Source: Bacillota bacterium (lineage in GTDB: Bacteria; Bacillota; Sulfobacillia; JAJZIM01; JAJZBP01). From it: DNA of 11,158 nucleotides. A program made the translations under genes and the position numbers. The notes beneath the pieces were generated by a model that did not search any database, was not told where the DNA came from, and was given only the letters and a program-made list of their open reading frames with translations. Below, one piece after another: positions 6,338 to 11,158 of the stretch. Each line of letters begins with the position of its first letter. Position 1 is the first letter of the stretch. The stretch lies in the NCBI GenBank assembly GCA_021798855.1, contig JAJZBP010000052.1:1-11158 (forward strand), read 5' to 3'.

Positions 6338-7770
6338 TCCTTGTTCCCTCCTTCTCGGTACGGAAACCCTTTTTCCTCACCCAGGAAACGGGAATTTCGC
6401 ATGGCCACCGCCGCATGGTTGGCCAACAAGTGCAGAAGTTGTTGGTCTTGCAGGGTAAAAGAACCGCCGTCACGTTTGTTCAAGGATGTCAGCCCGCCTT
6501 CCACACCGCTCGGACTGACCATGGGAACCACCAGGGCAGTCTTCACTTTGAGGCGCAGGAGCAAATCCTTGTTGGCTCGCGGATCCCGCTGAGCCCGATC
6601 GGTCAGCAACGGCTCTTGGTGGGAAATAACCCAACCGCAAAAACCAGCCTGCGCCAGCGGAACTTCCAAACCCCGCAGGACGTCGGCATGCCGGCCCCAA
6701 GCGGCCACATAACGGACGGTTTCCTCCCCGGCGCAACACTGACGCACCGGTACGGCCACCGTCTCCGCCCCGGACAATTCCCCCGCGTGCGAGACGATCA
6801 TTTCGAGCAGCTTCTCGGGGTGCAACTCGGCGGAGAGCGCGGTGCTCACTTCCAACGCGGCCAGCAGTTGACGGTTCACCTTCTGCAGGTTGCTGAAAGT
6901 CGCGTTCGCTTCCAACACCAGGGCCACCTGTTCAGCCAGGATCTGCAGGGCCAGGAGATCGGCTTCTTCAAATGCGCCCGGCACGGTGCGGTGCACATCC
7001 AAAGTTCCCAGCACCCGGTCCCGCAAAAGGATGGGCACCACCAATTCGGAGCGACTGCGTGGAAAAAGGCGCCCCATCTCTTGGTGCCTCGCTCGGCGCA
7101 GGTCGGGTTGGAGTTGCGGTTTGCCGCTGCGCGCGGCCCGCTCGTTCGGCCCACGCTGCGACAGCCGCAAGATGACCTCCACCGTTTCTTTCGGAGCCAG
7201 TTCACCCGCCGCCGCCAACAGACGCAACTTGTCCTCCCCGGGAACCAAACTGAAAATATTCACCAGGGGGAAGCCCAACTCTTTCTGAATGACTTCGGCG
7301 ACGAAGGGAAAAACGGCGTCGCGGGACATGGCGGTGGTCAACCGGTGCTGCAGCGCGGTGATGGCCAGGAACACCGCCGAACGATGCCGTTCCTTCACCA
7401 GGAGCCTGGCGTTTTCGATGGCCACTCCGGCGTCCTTGGCCAAGGCGAAGAGGCGCGCCAATTCTTCGGGGTTGATGGTGGACGGCTGTCCTCGCTTCGA
7501 GGGGGCCGTCTCGGCAGCCCCGTTCACACCCAACAGGGAGGCGATCACCTGCAGCCCAAGGTGTTCCTTTTGCTGCAACTCCTTGATTTGATGCACCAGA
7601 TCCACATCGCCGGCGGTATAGATCCGGGTTCCGCCTTCGCTCCGGGCCGGATGCAACAACCCGTACGCATCCTCCCAAGCCCGCAAGGTTGAGGGGGCCA
7701 CCCCGGTCATTTCCGCCACCCTGCCGATGGTGTACAGGGGCTGTTCGGTGTCGTGTTTCAGGTCCAGCAC
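6313..7770 (-). CDS. MerR-type regulator fused to two GAF-like sensor domains
   Basis: A 485-aa protein. Residues 13-83 form a MerR-type winged helix-turn-helix (YTIGRVAEMTGVAPSTLRAWE, then GGTRIY at 46-51). The usual MerR dimerisation helix is replaced by a segment around 107-131 (AKDAGVAIENARLL) of the kind that ends GAF domains and makes signalling helices. Two GAF-like domains follow, about 145-290 and 310-460; the second contains adjacent C345 and C346, possible metal or redox ligands. In known families GAF domains bind small molecules or sense redox state, so it probably controls this operon in response to the substrate or cell redox. The GTG at 7770 is 10 nt after GGGAGGT (7781-7787), better than the upstream in-frame TTG at 7806, which has no ribosome site and would overlap the OsmC gene. 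The last 10-20 residues overlap the MFS start. Confidence 0.85.
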   Translation of the reverse strand: MLDLKHDTEQPLYTIGRVAEMTGVAPSTLRAWEDAYGLLHPARSEGGTRIYTAGDVDLVHQIKELQQKEHLGLQVIASLLGVNGAAETAPSKRGQPSTINPEELARLFALAKDAGVAIENARLLVKERHRSAVFLAITALQHRLTTAMSRDAVFPFVAEVIQKELGFPLVNIFSLVPGEDKLRLLAAAGELAPKETVEVILRLSQRGPNERAARSGKPQLQPDLRRARHQEMGRLFPRSRSELVVPILLRDRVLGTLDVHRTVPGAFEEADLLALQILAEQVALVLEANATFSNLQKVNRQLLAALEVSTALSAELHPEKLLEMIVSHAGELSGAETVAVPVRQCCAGEETVRYVAAWGRHADVLRGLEVPLAQAGFCGWVISHQEPLLTDRAQRDPRANKDLLLRLKVKTALVVPMVSPSGVEGGLTSLNKRDGGSFTLQDQQLLHLLANHAAVAMRNSRFLGEEKGFPYREGGNKECAIRPVS

Positions 7771-7798
7771 CGCGCCGCGTACCTCCCGCTTTAGACCT

Positions 7799-8332
7799 TC
7801 ACTCAACAGTCAAGGAATTGATCACATTCACCGGGCGCTTCAGGCTTCCACCCACGGGAGTAACCTCAAAGACGTTGTTCACGATTTCCCGGAGAATATC
7901 CTCCCCGGCCTCCGCCTGAATCGTTACCCGAGCCGTCACCTCCTTATAACCCGGCACCTTGTCCAGGAAATCGGGAATGTTCTCCATCGCCAGGAAGCCG
8001 GGGATATCCAAGGAACCCTTCAGTTCAACCTGCAGATCTTTCAACACCACCCCCCGTCGGGCGCAGTTGACGGCAATTCCCACGGTAAGGCAACCGCCAT
8101 ACGCCGCCAGAACGGTTTCATGGGGACTGACCTGACTGTCGTCGCCCCCAACGACCGTTGGCTCGTCGAAACGCAACGTGTGTTGGCGACACTGCACCTC
8201 CGACTTGGTGCCACCAAGCCATCGGCTGTTGGCGGTCCAACTCGTGGCCGCCACCTTCGGATCTTTCCGTGCGGCTTCGATGGTGCCCTCCAACTCGGAT
8301 ACCCGGACTCCGTTCACCCCGGACTCGCTCAT
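7799..8332 (-). CDS. OsmC-family protein without resolving cysteine
   Basis: A 177-aa protein of the OsmC/Ohr superfamily. The core helix SPHETVLAAYGGCLTVGIAVNC (starting at residue 69) has the peroxidatic-type C81, and the C-terminal strand pattern VFEVTPVGGSL-PVNV is typical of the fold. In classical OsmC/Ohr peroxidases the second cysteine lies in a CPV segment; here that position is Thr (T158 in TPV). C48 and C90 are extra cysteines of unknown use. It is therefore unlikely to be a standard thiol peroxidase and may bind or transfer a sulfur, selenium or acyl group, which is speculation. It is the first gene of the operon. The ATG at 8332 follows AAAGGAGG by 9 nt, with a sigma-A-like promoter about 45 nt upstream. 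Confidence 0.88.
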   Translation of the reverse strand: MSESGVNGVRVSELEGTIEAARKDPKVAATSWTANSRWLGGTKSEVQCRQHTLRFDEPTVVGGDDSQVSPHETVLAAYGGCLTVGIAVNCARRGVVLKDLQVELKGSLDIPGFLAMENIPDFLDKVPGYKEVTARVTIQAEAGEDILREIVNNVFEVTPVGGSLKRPVNVINSLTVE

Positions 8333-8376
8333 CCCATCTTTCCTCCTTTAAGATTTTTGCCAACCCTCCCATCCCC

Positions 8377-8405
8377 AAAATACGCAGGGTTACAAACCAT
8401 GTCAA
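8377..8405 (-). promoter_or_regulatory. Sigma-A-type promoter of the eight-gene operon, with a dyad in the spacer
   Basis: The -35 box TTGACA (8405-8400) matches consensus perfectly, and TATTTT (8382-8377, four of six) lies after exactly 17 nt. Transcription would begin near 8370, giving a leader of about 40 nt before the OsmC ATG. Between the boxes lies the small dyad GGTT-TGT-AACC (8398-8388). MerR-family regulators bind between -35 and -10, though usually with a 19-20 nt spacer, so the dyad is only a weak operator candidate. Confidence 0.7.
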
Positions 8406-8878
8406 TGTAGATTGTCAGGAAGGGTTGTTAGCCCGTTTCAATCTGAAAATAGGATATAATCACAGAATACCGTCTCCCGCAGGACAATATACGCCGTTAC
8501 TATCGCCACACGGCTCTCCAGGCCACACATTCTCCTTATACGCCCCGAATCTGTCCATGTTCTGCCTACATGATATCCACGGCAGAATCCCCAAGGACGC
8601 AATACGCTGCAATTCCGCCTGGAGCAACGCAGGCCGACGGTATGGGCATAACTATTCGGACAAATGTTCCGTTTGGTTAAGTATTTTCCCCGAATTCAGC
8701 CATGCACCTGTTTTCCCAAGCCTCGTCTCGAACCATTCACCGACCGGTAAGGGTAAAAATAACAATTTCCCTTGGATATGAGTCGGGAATACCCTCCTAA
8801 AAACTTCGCGATTCTCATAGGGCAACATCAATGGTTCCGCCGTTGTCGCACCGGCGGAACCGTCCGGCATCTCGTCCT
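8406..8878. other. Intergenic region without a supported gene
   Basis: About 470 nt between the operon promoter and the tandem rRNA terminators. It is less GC-rich than the flanking genes. The largest minus-strand reading frame with an ATG (58 codons, 8828-8652) has no ribosome site, uses AGG/ATA-type codons unlike its neighbours, and has no motif I know. A hairpin of two 10-nt arms (GGTTCCGCCG at 8833-8842 and its complement at 8852-8861) lies at its upstream end, without a T-tract. I found no tRNA, riboswitch or CRISPR pattern. Confidence 0.5.
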
Positions 8879-8879
8879 G

Positions 8880-8960
8880 GGGCACCAAAAAACGTCGAAG
8901 CCTCCGGGTTTTCCCCGAAGGCTTCGACTAAATTTAATTCCGGCGGCGGCCTATTTTGCC
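8880..8960 (-). repeat. Second copy of the 5S 3' end plus terminator (81-bp repeat)
   Basis: This 81-bp segment repeats 9031-9111 with a single difference (T at 8895 versus C at 9046). It contains the last 22 nt of 5S rRNA (8960-8939) followed by the whole rRNA terminator. The copies are 151 bp apart. The one change alters a G-U pair to A-U in the base of the terminator stem, so folding is kept. It is probably the scar of a recombination or deletion between rRNA operons, or a kept double terminator. Confidence 0.9.
8887..8928 (-). terminator. Intrinsic terminator, distal copy
   Basis: A 15-bp GC-rich stem with a GAAAA loop followed by TTTTTT (8892-8887) on the minus strand. It lies 151 bp downstream of an almost identical terminator and would stop any rRNA transcript that passes the first, protecting the redox operon from read-through. 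Confidence 0.9.
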
Positions 8961-8961
8961 A

Positions 8962-9009
8962 CGGGAGGGGGCGCCCAACGTGCCGGCGGCACGTCGGGGG
9001 AGGCTCCCG
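8962..9009. repeat. Nested inverted repeats between the two terminator copies
   Basis: A core palindrome ACGTGCC-GGC-GGCACGT (8978-8994) sits inside weaker flanking arms CGGGAG (8962-8967) and CTCCCG (9004-9009). The segment is G/C-extreme, does not resemble 5S sequence, and separates the two 81-bp copies. It has no T-tract on either strand. Function unknown. Confidence 0.55.
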
Positions 9010-9030
9010 CCCCCCGGCACGCACCTTACA

Positions 9031-9111
9031 GGGCACCAAAAAACGCCGAAGCCTCCGGGTTTTCCCCGAAGGCTTCGACTAAATTTAATTCCGGCGGCGG
9101 CCTATTTTGCC
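9031..9111 (-). repeat. First copy of the 5S 3' end plus terminator (81-bp repeat)
   Basis: The original copy: its right part is the true 3' end of the complete 5S gene, its left part the rRNA operon terminator. It matches 8880-8960 at 80 of 81 positions. Confidence 0.9.
9038..9079 (-). terminator. Intrinsic terminator of the rRNA operon, proximal copy
   Basis: Arms 9065-9079 and 9045-9059 pair over 15 bp (two G-U pairs) around a GAAAA loop, and six T residues follow on the minus strand (9043-9038). It starts 11 nt after the 5S 3' end. Confidence 0.93.
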
Positions 9112-9206
9112 GGGCGGTTACCCGCCGAGTATCGTCGGCGCTGGAGGGTTTAACGACCGTGTTCGGGATGGGAACGGGTGGGGCACCTCCGCATTTAGCC
9201 ACCGGA
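9090..9206 (-). rRNA. rrf: 5S ribosomal RNA
   Basis: A complete 117-nt 5S rRNA. The 5' end TCCGGTGGC pairs with the 3' end GCCGCCGGA, and the centre holds the conserved CCCATCCCGAACACGG segment. It lies downstream of 23S in the usual order. Ends are set by the terminal helix and may be off by 1-2 nt. Its last 22 nt are repeated at 8939-8960. Confidence 0.95.
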
Positions 9207-9318
9207 AACTTTATGGCAATTTTCAAAGCTAAGTCCCCAAAGCGTGGTCCTCAGCCGTACCATAATGGTACACCGGACCCGCCTTGAGCACCCTCAAGAC
9301 TGCACAGGGTATTTTTTT
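9207..9318 (-). other. 23S-5S spacer with two hairpins, no tRNA
   Basis: A 112-nt spacer. One structure nests GTACC/GGTAC (9257-9261, 9267-9271) within GGTCC/GGACC (9246-9250, 9275-9279). A second hairpin pairs CTTGAG with CTCAAG (9283-9288, 9293-9298). An A/T run (9311-9318) adjoins the 23S 3' end. These are probably processing signals. Confidence 0.7.

Positions 9319-11158
<1,840 letters not shown>

Noticed and set aside
8700..8745. GGTTCGA-like T-arm motif suggesting a tRNA
   Set aside because: The flanking bases do not form a T stem, and no acceptor or anticodon arm can be built around it.
8652..8828. 58-codon minus-strand ORF between the rRNA operon and osmC
   Set aside because: No ribosome site, codon use unlike neighbours and no known motif. 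It cannot be excluded but is not supported.

Overview
The window looks like a stretch of chromosome from an anaerobic, moderately GC-rich Gram-positive bacterium, most likely a clostridial or Peptococcaceae-type Firmicute. The evidence is strong AGGAGG-type ribosome binding sites, GTG starts, a 117-nt 5S rRNA and 23S sequence of that style, and an operon full of iron-sulfur and molybdopterin redox proteins. The taxon is an inference from style; no database was searched.

Right end (about 8880-11158): the 3' part of an rRNA operon on the minus strand. It holds the last ~1.84 kb of 23S rRNA, a 112-nt spacer with two hairpins and no tRNA, a complete 5S rRNA and a strong intrinsic terminator. The last 22 nt of the 5S gene plus this terminator (81 bp) are repeated 151 bp further on, with one mismatch, giving tandem terminators. 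Between them and the next operon lie about 470 nt with no gene I can support.

Left and centre (about 8405-41): one eight-gene operon on the minus strand. It opens with a TTGACA-N17-TATTTT promoter and closes with a 21-bp perfect hairpin. Gene order in the direction of transcription is: (1) OsmC-family protein lacking the resolving cysteine; (2) MerR-type DNA-binding domain fused to two GAF-like sensor domains; (3) 12-TM MFS transporter; (4) large cytoplasmic molybdopterin (MopB/DMSO-reductase superfamily) oxidoreductase; (5) ferredoxin subunit with sixteen cysteines (four [4Fe-4S]); (6) FAD/NAD(P)-dependent oxidoreductase; (7) a second sixteen-cysteine ferredoxin; (8) small archaemetzincin-type zinc protease. 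Neighbouring genes overlap or nearly touch, several by ATGA, so translation is probably coupled.

The main discovery is that gene 4 is interrupted by a single in-frame TGA (codon 182). It falls at the position where formate dehydrogenases carry their metal-ligating Sec/Cys. Ten nucleotides later the mRNA can form a 7-bp stem with a GGG loop that fits the bacterial SECIS pattern. I read the gene as one 748-residue selenoprotein rather than two ORFs or a pseudogene; ordinary gene calling would give a 562-aa protein starting at a false TTG.

Proposed working model (inference): the MFS protein moves a small organic or inorganic substrate, the Sec-molybdopterin or tungstopterin enzyme transforms it in the cytoplasm, and electrons pass through the two ferredoxins to or from the flavoprotein and NAD(P)(H). 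The MerR-GAF protein would sense the substrate or redox state. The substrate cannot be told from sequence alone.
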